Positions 1 to 10,000 of a DNA stretch of 64,000 nt are shown here, in pieces. The translations under genes and the position numbers were made by a program. The stretch is from Methylotenera sp. GTDB taxonomy: Bacteria > Pseudomonadota > Gammaproteobacteria > Burkholderiales > Methylophilaceae. How positions within the stretch are numbered: the first letter of the stretch is position 1; each line of letters begins with the position of its first letter. Location: positions 29,702 to 93,701 of the forward strand of contig PERG01000009.1 in assembly GCA_002928535.1 (NCBI GenBank), written 5' to 3'. The notes under the pieces were generated by a model, which made no database searches, had not been told where the DNA came from, and worked only from the letters and a program-made list of their open reading frames with translations.

Positions 1-432
1 GAAGCCGATATTCTGGATGGCTTACGTACCACGACACAAGAAGTTGCCGGTATCATTCAACGCGACGATGCTTTCATACTGGTTGGTGTACTCAATGATC
101 AAATCATTGCAACAATCTGCTGCGAACGGCAAGACGCTTATGGTAAAAATATCGCGCATTTAAGCATGATCGCCGTTAAACCTACTCTGCAAAGTAAGGG
201 CTACGGCACTACCATGCTGCAAGCTGCAGAAGCCATGACCTTGCGGGAATGGCGGGTAGTCGGTTTTCATATGGCGGTGATTACCATGCGGGAAGAATTG
301 ATCGCTTTTTATGAAAGATTAGGTTATTCGCGCAGTGGAGAATTCAAAAACTTCCCGGAAAACGCTACGCTTTGGCAGCCTAAAGTGCCTGATTTAACCT
401 TAGAGTATTTGGTTAAAATCATTAAGCGCTAA
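1..432 (+). CDS. GNAT family N-acetyltransferase, 5' end missing
   Basis: The frame is open from base 1 and gives at least 143 residues, so the start lies upstream of the window. The fold signature of the GNAT superfamily is visible: a strand ending in AVKP followed by the acetyl-CoA pyrophosphate loop QSKGYGT, then a helix. Near the C-terminus, FYERLGYSRSGEF is the usual 'aromatic ExxGY' element. The family transfers an acetyl group from acetyl-CoA to an amine; the substrate cannot be told from sequence. It ends 34 bases before the DUF502 gene on the same strand, so the two may be cotranscribed. Confidence 0.8.
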   Translation, partial: EADILDGLRTTTQEVAGIIQRDDAFILVGVLNDQIIATICCERQDAYGKNIAHLSMIAVKPTLQSKGYGTTMLQAAEAMTLREWRVVGFHMAVITMREELIAFYERLGYSRSGEFKNFPENATLWQPKVPDLTLEYLVKIIKR

Positions 433-466
433 CATGCAATCAATAGAAATTTATTAGGAAAAGTGT

Positions 467-1072
467 ATGTGGAAATTGATCAATAAGAACATCCTCACCG
501 GCTTAATTACATTAGTACCCGTGATTCTCACATTTTACTTGCTGTACTGGTTTGTAGTGACCACAGAATCTTTTCTAGGGGATGGAATCAGAACTTCAAT
601 ATCCGAAGAGTTTTATCGACCAGGCATGGGTGTGATTGCTGGCCTGATCGTAGCTTTTTTGGTAGGGCTATTTATGCAAACGATTATTGCCCAACACTTA
701 CTTGCATCAATAGAACGACTCTTAAAGCGACTGCCCATCGTCAAGTCAATATATTTATCCATTCGCGATTTGCTGGATTATTTCTCATCGGAAAAACAAA
801 AAGATTTTGACCAGGTGGTTGCCATCTCCTGGGGTGATACCGGCATGCAAATCATCGGCCTGGTGACGCAAGCTGATATGACGCAGATGCCGGTTGGTTT
901 TGATCAGAAAGATAGTCTGCTGGTCTATATACCCATGAGTTACGGCATTGGCGGCTTTGCGGTGCTAGTGCCCCGCAGTGCTACCAAACCTTTGAATATG
1001 AGTATGGAAGATGCAATGCGATTTGCACTGACAGCAGGTGTTACAAGTTCCACTCAAGCGGATGAAGCTTGA
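467..1072 (+). CDS. DUF502 family inner-membrane protein
   Basis: A 201-residue protein with two predicted transmembrane helices, about residues 8-31 (containing GLITLVPVILTFYLLYW) and 54-75, followed by a soluble domain. The N-terminal TG-hydrophobic-P pattern and the later IYLSIRDLLDYF and VYIPMSYGIGGF-like segments match DUF502 (COG2928), whose biochemical role is unknown. The ATG at 467 follows a purine-rich AGGAAAAG. It sits in tandem with the acetyltransferase gene and ends four bases before the 3' end of the opposing DUF4124 gene, so the two transcripts converge without a spacer. Confidence 0.8.
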   Translation: MWKLINKNILTGLITLVPVILTFYLLYWFVVTTESFLGDGIRTSISEEFYRPGMGVIAGLIVAFLVGLFMQTIIAQHLLASIERLLKRLPIVKSIYLSIRDLLDYFSSEKQKDFDQVVAISWGDTGMQIIGLVTQADMTQMPVGFDQKDSLLVYIPMSYGIGGFAVLVPRSATKPLNMSMEDAMRFALTAGVTSSTQADEA

Positions 1073-1075
1073 AAT

Positions 1076-1657
1076 TTATGGTGGAATGGCAATTGTTGGA
1101 CTTGTATTAGAAGGATTGATATTAGAAAGACTGCCATTTTGCGGATTAACGGTTGGTGGATTAACGGTTGGTGGATTAACGGTTGGTGGATTAACGGTTG
1201 GTGGATTGACTGATTGTGAATTTATCGGCGGCCGGTTAGGAAATTTTCGATAAGGGGGCTTATTTAACCACGGTCCTCCATACCTGTTTCTGTATCTTGG
1301 ATTCACATAAATGGGATAGGGATGCCGTTCGTTTAATGCCTGTTGTTCAAGCAATTCAAGGCGTTGCCTTTCCAGGGCAATTTTTTCCAGTTCTATCTCA
1401 CGTTTTTCTTGTTCCAATCTTTCCAGCTCAGTTTCAGTGGCTCTTAACCGGGAAGTCTCATGGATTTGATCTATACGTTCTTGCGCAATTGCTTGTTCTT
1501 CAGGTGTAGGCGCTGGGACATTTTTAATGGTACGAATGGTTTTGTCTGCACAAGGTTCGTCTTGGTATACGGTTCTATTCTTATCATCCAGGCAGACAAA
1601 AATATCCGCATAGGCCGGCAATGTAATTATCGATAGAATAATCAGGATAGCCTTCAT
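1076..1657 (-). CDS. Secreted DUF4124 protein with NPPTV repeat tail
   Basis: I chose the ATG at 1657 because it begins a clean signal peptide of 17 residues ending TLPAYA; an upstream ATG at 1693 would put charged residues in front. The mature protein starts with a DUF4124-type module containing two cysteines (FVCLDDKNRTVYQDEPC), common in proteobacterial envelope proteins and of unknown function. A Glu/Arg/Leu-rich helix of about 50 residues (likely coiled coil) follows, then a Tyr/Pro/Asn-rich stretch and four exact NPPTV repeats. The tail looks disordered and could vary in copy number between strains. Confidence 0.75.
   Translation of the reverse strand: MKAILIILSIITLPAYADIFVCLDDKNRTVYQDEPCADKTIRTIKNVPAPTPEEQAIAQERIDQIHETSRLRATETELERLEQEKREIELEKIALERQRLELLEQQALNERHPYPIYVNPRYRNRYGGPWLNKPPYRKFPNRPPINSQSVNPPTVNPPTVNPPTVNPPTVNPQNGSLSNINPSNTSPTIAIPP
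1143..1202 (+). repeat. 15-bp tandem repeat, four perfect copies
   Basis: The unit GGATTAACGGTTGGT occurs four times without mismatch, followed by a partial copy starting GGATTGAC. The period is a multiple of three and encodes NPPTV on the minus strand, so changes in copy number would keep the reading frame of the DUF4124 gene. Confidence 0.95.
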
Positions 1658-1850
1658 GACAATAATCCAAGATTTAACAATGCAATTAGGCATTCATGTT
1701 TTTGACTAGTTCGACCGTGTTGCTTGGATTGTAATTGCGTAACTATTCTACGTTTTAAGTAGGTTGATTAAGAACAAGGTCTTAGCGTCCCTATCCCCAC
1801 ATGGCTCACAGTGTTATCCACAGAAATTGTGGAAGCCTTCTTACTAACCA

Positions 1851-3329
1851 TTACGTTCCGCAAAAAGTTTTGTATTGCTGATCCACCTCTTGCGCAGGTG
1901 CTTGAGTATATTTAGCCGGACGATCTGCGTCGGAATAAGGGTCAGCTATTGCCGATAGAAGATCATTAAGTGGCGCCATGTCATCACTGTTAACGGCTGC
2001 ACTTAACACTTCCTCTACCAGATTGTTACGCGGAATCAATTTTGGGTTCACGGTTTGCATTAACTTGATGCTATCCGCAATGGGTTGTGCCTGTCGGGCA
2101 AGCCGGGACTGCCATTGGCTGAACCACTGCTTAAAAGCCTCGTCCTTGAATATGCCTTGCGCCTGCAGTGCAACATTGCCTAATAAGCTAAATGTGTTGG
2201 TAAAGTCGGCTTTATTATTTTGCATATAGGTCAGCAAGGCTTCAGCAAGCTGCTGATCTTCTGCCTCTTCATTAAATAGCCCCAATTTTTTTCTCATGCC
2301 ACCCAGCCAGAATGCAAAGAATTTACCCGGAAATGCCTGCAGGGATATAGTGACCATTTCAATCGCCTGTTCTTCTGATGGATCGATCAACGGCAATAAG
2401 GATTCGGCAAGTCTGATTAAATTCCAATGGGCGATATTGGGTTGATTACCAAAAGCATAGCGGCCGTTCGTATCAATGGAACTGAATACCGTTTCCGGAT
2501 GATAAGTATTCATAAATGCGCATGGCCCATAATCTATGGTCTCGCCACATATACTCATATTGTCAGTATTCATCACGCCGTGGATAAACCCAACATTCAT
2601 CCACTGGGCGATGAGTGCAGCCTGTAAATCAATGACGCGATTTAACAGTTGAAGATACTTGTCATCACTATCGGTAATTTCCGGAAAGTGACGATGGATT
2701 ACATAATCCGCTAGCGATTGCAGATGTTGCGGTTTTTGTAGGGCTGCAGCATATTGAAATGTACCTACACGAATGTGGCTAGCGGCTACACGAGTGAGAA
2801 TAGCCCCTGGATAGGCGGCATCTCGGTATACATATTCACCGGTTGTAGTTACTGCAAGGCTACGTGTGGTGGCGATACCCAGCGCCGCCATGGCCTCGCT
2901 GATGATGTATTCACGCAGCATCGGGCCGAGCGCCGCTCTGCCATCCCCTGAACGGGAGTAAGGTGTGATGCCGGATCCTTTAAGCTGTATATCCACACGT
3001 TGCCCATTGGGGGTGATGTGCTCGCCTAATAATATGGCTCGGCCGTCACCGAGCATATTGAAACCACCGAATTGATGCCCTGCATAGGCTTGTGCGATAG
3101 GCTCAGCGCCGCTAAAGATACTATTGCCGGATAAGTATGCTGCACCATTTTGTTCGATTTGATCTGCAGCTAAGCCAAGTGAGTTCGCCAAAGCGCTGTT
3201 CAGCAGCGTAATTTTAGGGTTTTTAACGGGAGACGGCGTTTGTCTTTTATAGAAAACTGGCGGCAGCGTTAAATAACTATTGTTGAAGTTAAAGCCAAAA
3301 TTCACGCGTTTAGGGGAATTCGTTTCCAT
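1851..3329 (-). CDS. selO: Protein adenylyltransferase SelO (YdiU)
   Basis: 492 residues, full length for the SelO pseudokinase family, which transfers AMP from ATP to Ser/Thr/Tyr of target proteins in response to redox stress. Visible landmarks are GGFNMLGDGRA near residues 88-97, the nucleotide-binding lysine in QLKGSG (K117), the NTDNMSI loop with D256-N257, and the DYG motif at 266-268. The C-terminus ends FCGT, giving a cysteine three residues from the end where mitochondrial SelO has selenocysteine. The ATG at 3329 is used. The next gene upstream on this strand, VF530, lies 58 bases away and may be cotranscribed. Confidence 0.93.
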   Translation of the reverse strand: METNSPKRVNFGFNFNNSYLTLPPVFYKRQTPSPVKNPKITLLNSALANSLGLAADQIEQNGAAYLSGNSIFSGAEPIAQAYAGHQFGGFNMLGDGRAILLGEHITPNGQRVDIQLKGSGITPYSRSGDGRAALGPMLREYIISEAMAALGIATTRSLAVTTTGEYVYRDAAYPGAILTRVAASHIRVGTFQYAAALQKPQHLQSLADYVIHRHFPEITDSDDKYLQLLNRVIDLQAALIAQWMNVGFIHGVMNTDNMSICGETIDYGPCAFMNTYHPETVFSSIDTNGRYAFGNQPNIAHWNLIRLAESLLPLIDPSEEQAIEMVTISLQAFPGKFFAFWLGGMRKKLGLFNEEAEDQQLAEALLTYMQNNKADFTNTFSLLGNVALQAQGIFKDEAFKQWFSQWQSRLARQAQPIADSIKLMQTVNPKLIPRNNLVEEVLSAAVNSDDMAPLNDLLSAIADPYSDADRPAKYTQAPAQEVDQQYKTFCGT

Positions 3330-3387
3330 CTAATGATCCATTTGAATGAGAGAGAACACAGTCGTGTTCAAGTGGGCGGTTAACTAG

Positions 3388-3621
3388 TTAACCAGCGTTG
3401 TGTTGCAGCATTGCTAAATAAAGATTTTCTACTTTAGTCCGTGCCCACGGAGTTTTGCGTAGAAATTTAAGGCTGGATTTAATACTCGCATCGTTTATAA
3501 AACAATTTACCGGAATGCGTTCCGCCAATCCATCCCAACCATAGTGGTCATACAAAGCCGTCACGATGTGCGCTAGTGTGATGCCATGTAAAGGGTTATT
3601 CGTTTGTGTAGATATAGACAT
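3388..3621 (-). CDS. VF530 family DNA-binding protein
   Basis: A 77-residue protein matching the VF530/DUF2132 family: the [13 protein letters not shown] opening, the [15 protein letters not shown] centre and the [16 protein letters not shown] segment are the conserved blocks. Members form a small helical fold proposed to bind DNA; the cellular role is not established. It lies just upstream of selO on the same strand. The ATG at 3621 is preceded by little that resembles a ribosome-binding site. Confidence 0.85.
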   Translation of the reverse strand: MSISTQTNNPLHGITLAHIVTALYDHYGWDGLAERIPVNCFINDASIKSSLKFLRKTPWARTKVENLYLAMLQHNAG

Positions 3622-3644
3622 GCAAGTTCATTGTTTCATTTAAG

Positions 3645-3698
3645 GGCCTGGCACTATTTTACATAGTGCTTTTTATATAAGGGCATTTTATACAGGCC
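3645..3698. other. Nested inverted repeat between two minus-strand genes
   Basis: A perfect 7-bp stem GCACTAT/ATAGTGC (3651-3657 and 3663-3669) with a 5-base loop is followed on the plus strand by five Ts, so it looks like a plus-strand terminator although no plus-strand gene precedes it. An outer GGCCTG/CAGGCC pair (3645-3650 and 3693-3698) encloses it. Function unknown. Confidence 0.45.
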
Positions 3699-3763
3699 AT
3701 TTTAAGTGCGTTATTTTATTCAATCGAATAAAGGCAGGCTAATTCAGCGTTTGGAAGCGGGAT

Positions 3764-5443
3764 TTAATTCATATTTTTTTGCATGGAAGGGGTAAAAACA
3801 CGCATGGTATTACGGCCTGCAGTCTTCGCTCTGTACATGGCAATATCAGCATGTGCGAGTAAATCATCCACACTATGCGAGTTTCCGCAGAATAGCGTGA
3901 TACCGACACTGCTAGTGATATGGTATTCAGTTTCGTGTAGCAAGTAGGGCTGACTCACTTTTGCGCCAATTTTTTTACCTATAGCCTTAGCTTCAATGGC
4001 TGCCTGTTTCGGATCTTTACTCAGGCCGCCCAGCATGACAACAAATTCATCGCCACCTAAACGGGTAACGGTATCACCTTCACGCACGCACTCACGTAAA
4101 CGGTCCGCCACTTCTACCAATAGCATATCGCCAAAGTTATGCCCTAAGGTATCGTTTATGGTTTTGAAGTGATCAAGGTCGATAAATATCACTGCACCGT
4201 AATGGCGGCTTCTCATACTTCCTACGACCGCCTGCTGTAGCCTATCTTGCAGCAAGCGCCGGTTAGGTAATTGTGTGAGTGGATCGTGGAAAGCTAGCTG
4301 AAGGATACGTTCCTGTGCTTCCTTGAACTCGCGGATGTCGGAAATGGCTGCGACGTAATTTGTGACACGCCCATCGTCGTTAGATACTGCAGTAATGGTG
4401 AGTCGGTAAGGATTAATCACGCCATCTTTGCGCTTGCTCCACACTTCGCCTAGCCAGGATTTTTTCTCTTTCAAGGTTTTTAAAATGTCTTGATAAAACT
4501 GTTTATCATGATGCATGGATATTAAGATTTCGGTGGTCTTTCCCAATACTTCTTCAGAATCAAACCCGGTCAATTGGGTAAAAGATCTGTTTACACGCAA
4601 AATGACATTATTGGCATCCGTGACAAGGATGCCTTCTTGCACTTCAAAAGCACTGGCAGCAATATGCAATTCTTCCTGAGTCGCTTCCAGTTCCCCATGT
4701 GCTCTGCGCACTCTCTCCAGGGTGAGATGCCGATCAAGTGAGTTAGCGAATCCGCCACTACTGAAAAGCAAGAAACAGCCGGACGTCACAATTAAAGCTA
4801 ATAAATTCGGATCTATTTGCTCACTGCTTACCGAGCAAACGCTGCCAGGTGCGAATATCGCTGCCCCCATCGCAGTATAGTGCATGCCTGCTATGGCAAA
4901 CCCCATAATCAGGGCGCCTAGAAAGTGCTGAAGAAGGGGGTGCATGCCTGTTTTACCCTTGGCATATACGATCAAAAGTGCGCCTATCGCAGCGCTGATG
5001 GCAATGACGACTGACAGTACAAATATGAGCGGATCATAACTGATGGCAGGCTGCATTTTAAGGGCAGCCATGCCTGTGTAATGCATGACTGTAATACCTA
5101 TGCCCATAAACACCCCGCCGATGACAATCTTTTTGAATTGCAATTTAGGGCTACGCAGCAAATAAAAGCCCAAGAGGGCGGCGGCAATAGCTGGCAGTAT
5201 GGAAATAAATGTCAGGTAAGCGTCATAAGCAACTGGGACGGGTAAATGAAAGGCAAGCATACCGATAAAATGCATCGACCAGACGGCCATACCGAAGGTC
5301 AGGCTCCCGGCAACCATCCATGCAGCAGCTTGAAATCCAGTATTTTCGCGCATGCGTTCAGCATGAGAGAGGGCGGTGAAGGAGCCAAATATAGCTATCA
5401 ACACAGATAAGATTACAAGATTACCGTTCCAGCTTATCGGCAA
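3764..5443 (-). CDS. MHYT-PAS-GGDEF membrane diguanylate cyclase
   Basis: 559 residues. The N-terminal 235 residues form a seven-helix MHYT sensor with its three signature motifs at M57-H58 (MHFIGM), M120-H121 (MHYTGM) and M187-H188 (MHYTAM); MHYT domains are thought to bind copper and sense diatomic gases. A PAS domain (about 262-375) precedes a GGDEF domain with intact GGDEF at 463-467 and an RxxD inhibitory site (REGD, 454-457) five residues upstream. It should therefore make cyclic di-GMP with product feedback. No EAL domain follows. The start is a TTG at 5443 with an AAGGGG ribosome-binding site; no ATG lies near the N-terminus. Confidence 0.9.
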   Translation of the reverse strand: MPISWNGNLVILSVLIAIFGSFTALSHAERMRENTGFQAAAWMVAGSLTFGMAVWSMHFIGMLAFHLPVPVAYDAYLTFISILPAIAAALLGFYLLRSPKLQFKKIVIGGVFMGIGITVMHYTGMAALKMQPAISYDPLIFVLSVVIAISAAIGALLIVYAKGKTGMHPLLQHFLGALIMGFAIAGMHYTAMGAAIFAPGSVCSVSSEQIDPNLLALIVTSGCFLLFSSGGFANSLDRHLTLERVRRAHGELEATQEELHIAASAFEVQEGILVTDANNVILRVNRSFTQLTGFDSEEVLGKTTEILISMHHDKQFYQDILKTLKEKKSWLGEVWSKRKDGVINPYRLTITAVSNDDGRVTNYVAAISDIREFKEAQERILQLAFHDPLTQLPNRRLLQDRLQQAVVGSMRSRHYGAVIFIDLDHFKTINDTLGHNFGDMLLVEVADRLRECVREGDTVTRLGGDEFVVMLGGLSKDPKQAAIEAKAIGKKIGAKVSQPYLLHETEYHITSSVGITLFCGNSHSVDDLLAHADIAMYRAKTAGRNTMRVFTPSMQKNMN

Positions 5444-5682
5444 GCGTTTGTCCCCTTAACACCAAAAATTATTATTAATAATTCCAGTATATAGTAGCTT
5501 GTAATCAACACAGTATGTTGACATTTATCGACATCACACCTCTATTTATGTTGACTGTTTCAAATTAAGAAATAAATTATTGTGTCTATTCATTTATGTC
5601 AAGTAAGCAACTTAAATCTGGCAAACACGGCTTTTAAGGTACCATCTGCTTCCTCAGCAAAATCTAAAGAAGTCACTCATTA

Positions 5683-7023
5683 ATGCAAACGGAAATTAAA
5701 CAGAAACCGAGATATGCCATCGTGGCCGCCGTGCAGTTACCCAGTGTCACCGACCTTGAATTTGAAGCCTCTCTTACTGAGTTACGTGAGCTAGCAAAAA
5801 CACTGGGATACCAAGTCGTTAAAACCTTTGTGCAGAAGCGCACGGGTTTCGACATGCGCGCTTATTTAGGGGAGGGCAAGCGGCAAGAAGTCAGCAATTA
5901 TGTAAAAACTGAATTTGAAGCCGATGCCGCTGATGGTGAAATGATCGAAGCCTTATTGGTTGATCATGAAATTTCACCTTCACAGGCACGCAATCTGGAA
6001 CTAGAAGTGGGTTGTGAAGTGATGGACCGCACAATGGTGATCCTGGAAATTTTTCACCGCAACGCGCGGTCGCGTGCAGCGCGTGCCCAAGTGGAAATTG
6101 CACGTCTGGGTTATATGGCACCACGTCTTCGAGAAGCCGCAAAATTGGCGGGTTCACAGGGCAGGCAGCGTAGTGGTGAAGGCGGAAGAGGTGCAGGAGA
6201 ATCACAAACGGAACTGGATCGCCGTAAGATTCGCGACCGCATCGCCGAGCTGCAATTGGAAATCGTCGCCATGGATGCTGAGCGCAAAACGCAGCGCGCG
6301 CGCCGGCAGGAACGCAAAGGCCTGGCGGCAGTAGCGCTAGTGGGTTACACCAATGCGGGGAAATCTACCTTGATGCGAGCGCTTACCGGCAGCGAAGTGT
6401 TGGTCGCCAATAAACTCTTCGCTACGCTGGATACCACTGTTCGGGCACTTTACCCTGAGAGTATTCCCCGCGTGTTGGTGAGCGATACGGTGGGTTTTAT
6501 CAAGAACCTGCCGCATGGCCTGGTCGCCTCCTTTAAATCCACACTGGATGAAGCACTGGACGCTTCTTTGCTGCTACATGTAGTGGACGCAAGCGACCCA
6601 GGGTTTGAGCGCCAACTGGAAGTGACTGATGAAGTGCTGAAAGAAATTAATGCGGATATCATCCCGCGGATTTTAGTGTTTAATAAAATTGACCACGTAG
6701 GTGACATGACAGCACAAGCTGAATGTGAAGCTGCATTAACGCTTAAATATCCGGATTGCATTGTGATGAGTGCCCGCAGGGCAGACGAAGTGGCGAAGCT
6801 ACACCAGAAAATCGTCGAATTCTTTCAACAGGATTTGATGGAAACAGAGATTTTTCTGCCTTGGACGGCACAACAACTGCGCGGAGAAATCTACGCGAAA
6901 TGCCAAGTGTTAAATGAGCGATCCAATGATGAAGGCACGTTTTTAATGGTCCGCACTGAGCCTGAAGTAGTTAACAGCATACTCACTCAATTAGGCGTTC
7001 CCTCCGGCTTGGACGATGATTAA
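5683..7023 (+). CDS. hflX: GTPase HflX
   Basis: 446 residues. An N-terminal HflX domain (about 20-115, including TGFDMRAYLGEGK) is followed by a basic coiled coil (about 175-212) and a TRAFAC GTPase domain with G1 GYTNAGKST at 221-229, G3 DTVGFI and G4 NKID. HflX binds the 50S ribosomal subunit and splits stalled ribosomes, notably under heat stress. In many proteobacteria hflX follows hfq, but here it stands alone, transcribed away from the MHYT gene across a 239-base spacer that should hold its promoter. TTGACA at 5518-5523 with TCTATT 17 bases on is one weak candidate. Confidence 0.95.
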   Translation: MQTEIKQKPRYAIVAAVQLPSVTDLEFEASLTELRELAKTLGYQVVKTFVQKRTGFDMRAYLGEGKRQEVSNYVKTEFEADAADGEMIEALLVDHEISPSQARNLELEVGCEVMDRTMVILEIFHRNARSRAARAQVEIARLGYMAPRLREAAKLAGSQGRQRSGEGGRGAGESQTELDRRKIRDRIAELQLEIVAMDAERKTQRARRQERKGLAAVALVGYTNAGKSTLMRALTGSEVLVANKLFATLDTTVRALYPESIPRVLVSDTVGFIKNLPHGLVASFKSTLDEALDASLLLHVVDASDPGFERQLEVTDEVLKEINADIIPRILVFNKIDHVGDMTAQAECEAALTLKYPDCIVMSARRADEVAKLHQKIVEFFQQDLMETEIFLPWTAQQLRGEIYAKCQVLNERSNDEGTFLMVRTEPEVVNSILTQLGVPSGLDDD

Positions 7024-7073
7024 GACGTTGGGCTTAACTGCCTGTGCTATCAGTAACAGTACAGCAACAGTAC

Positions 7074-10000
7074 TTAAGTTTTTACTCTAGTTGAGTGAAA
7101 GCGAGCTAGCCCACTCATCATGAGTGAATAAGCGGCAGGTACTACTACCAGGGTCAGTAATGTGGATGAGATCATGCCACCGATAATGGCCACTGACAGG
7201 GGTTTGTTGGTCTCACTGCCAGCACCCAAACCAAGGGCGGCTGGCAACAGCGCCAGGATAATAGTCAATGAGGTCATCACCACTGGTCGCAGGCGGATCG
7301 GGCAAGCTTCACTTAAAGCGGCATTGATACTTTGTGTATCAAGTTTCAAGCCTTTCTGGGTATGTCGATCAATGAGCTGGTTAGTCAGGTCTACTAAGAG
7401 GATAGAGTTTTTGGCGACCAAGCCGATCAGTAGCACCAAGCCAATCATGGAGAACATATTCAATGAATCGCCAGAAATCAGCAGCGCGATCAAGCCGCCG
7501 ATAATGGCTAAGGGCTGTGCGAGCATGATAATCAGAGGTTGAATGAATGAATTGAACTGGCTAGCGAGCACCATGTATAGCAGCACAAAGGCCAGGATAA
7601 ACACGAAACTGACATTTTTGATGGTTTTACCGAATTCTTCGGCCTGACCAGTTAATTTCAATATGTAATTTGGCGGTATCACCTTACTTGCCGTAGCGTT
7701 GACTAAATCCACAGCTTTGCCTAAAGGCACATTCGGATTGGCATAAAAGTTAGCGGCATATTGCAGGTCATACCGTCCAATCACCGCAGCACCTAGCTCT
7801 TGCTTGAAGCTTGCTACTGCATCTAATCTGACCAGCTCTCCATTTGTACTTCTTAAGTAGATTTTGCTGAGATCTGCTACCTGCTTAAGCGTTTGTTCTT
7901 CAGCTTTCAGGCGAATATCATAGCGCTGGCCATCGCCGGTTGCATCATTGAATTTAGCCACATCGATACCGCCTGCGTATAAGCTGACTGCAGTTGCAAT
8001 ATCGGTGGCGTTTAAGCCCAGGTTCGCCGCACGAATGCGGTCTATCTTCATGTCCAGTTGAGGTAAATCCAGTTGTACGTCTAAATCGACTTTGCCTATA
8101 TCCGGATTGGCGCTTAAAGTCTGCTGCAGTTCTTTAGAAAGCCGACCAATCTCTTGGAGGTTAGGGCCGGTGAGGTTAAATTGTAACTTTTCAGAACGCT
8201 GTCCACGCACTACACCGGCTGGCGACGGCATAGCGCGGACGCCGGGAATGCTTTCAAATTCTGCTTTAAGTTCTTTAATCAGTTGCTGCTGACTTTTTTC
8301 ACGGTCCGTTTTAGGCTTTAAACGCACGTTAACATTGCCTTGGTTGACCTGGCCGCGAGAGCCAGTGCCAATAGTTGCAAAGTAACTGTCCACTTCGTCT
8401 TTATGCGTGGCAATGGTTGCTTCTACCAGTTTCAAGCGGGAATCGGTGTAGTCCAGGCTTGAACCTAGGGGCGTTTTCACGCTAACGCTGAAGCTACCTT
8501 CGTCTGATTCCGGAACAAAATCTTTAGCGACATATTTAAGGGTTAAGTAGCCGCTGATTACCACAATTACTAAAGTCACAAGTAACACCACAATGCGATG
8601 CAAAAGCGCCAGGCTTAATAGTTTTTTATAGGCGTTATCCACTTTATCCAGCATTCTGCCGATGGCGCGGTAAAATCGATTTTCATCATGCGTGACATTC
8701 AGGTAACGCGAACATAGCATGGGCGTTAATGTAAGCGAAACGAATAAAGACGTTAAAACACCAAAGGTGACGACGATGGCAAAAGAATTGAAGAATTTGC
8801 CGACAATGCCATCCATGAAAATGACCGGTGCGAAAATACAGACCAGCGCAAGTGAGGCCGCAATTACCGCAAACGTTACCTCTCGTGAACCATTGACCGC
8901 AGCCGTCAGCGGATTCAGGTCAAGATGCTGGCGATGACGGAAAATGTTTTCCAAAACCACAATCGCATCGTCGACCACCACGCCAATCAGTAATAGCAGC
9001 GCTAGTAGCGTCATGGAGTTGAAAGTAAAGCCGGAAAAATACATCACTGCAATGGCGCCCAGCAATGACACGGGAATGGCGGTGGCAATAATGAGCGTAG
9101 AACGGATTGAGCGCAGGAAGATAAACACAATCAAGGCCGCCAACAAAGTCCCCTCGATCAAATGCTCTTTGAGGGAATTGACCAGTTGATTGATGAAAAT
9201 AGAATCATTGGTGGAAATGTCCAGACGCATGCCCGGCGGTAAGTTAGGCTGGATTTCTTCTCGCAGACGCCGCTCCACTTCCTCAATGATGGCGACGGTA
9301 TTGGCATTAGCCACTTTAACCATGCCTAAACCAACTGTGGGTTTGCCATTGTAACGGGCGATTTGGCGGTTATCGGTAATGCTGTCTTCTATCCTCGCCA
9401 CGTCTTTCAAACGTATGGTTGCACCTTCCCTGGACAGCACTACCAATTCACCAAGCTCGCGCACATTGTGGAATTCCATGTCGAGCTTGAGTAATTGTTC
9501 CGCTTGATTGCTCACAAGGAAGCCACCTGGTAACTGCACATGCTCTCGGTTGAATGCAGCAATCAGGTCATTCGCGGTAAGTTTATAAGCCGCCATGCGT
9601 TCCGGTGAAATGTTCACACGGATTACGCGGTCCCGGCGCCCACCGATCAATACTTCGCCTACGCCATCGATGGTTTCAAACTTTTTCTTTAAGATATTGT
9701 TCGCGTACAGATTAAGTTGCTGAATCGTACGGTCGCCACTTAAGGCAAGCCAGATCACCGCTGAGGCATTCGTATCGACCTTTTGCACAATCGGCGGGTC
9801 CGTATCATCGGGCAGGCGGCGCAAGGCCTGATTCACCTTGGATTGCACTTCGTTATAGGCAACATCAATGTCTTTATCGAGGTTAAACGTAATGGCGATA
9901 CTAGACACGCCGGGCGATGATGACGATTGGATGTGTTCAATGCCGGAGGTGGTGTTGATCGCCGATTCGATCACGCTGGTAATGCTGGTGTCGACTACGT

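Noticed and set aside
1038..1253. Open frame of 71 codons with VGGLT repeats on the plus strand
   Set aside because: It is the opposite-strand reading of the NPPTV repeat of the DUF4124 gene and overlaps the DUF502 gene.
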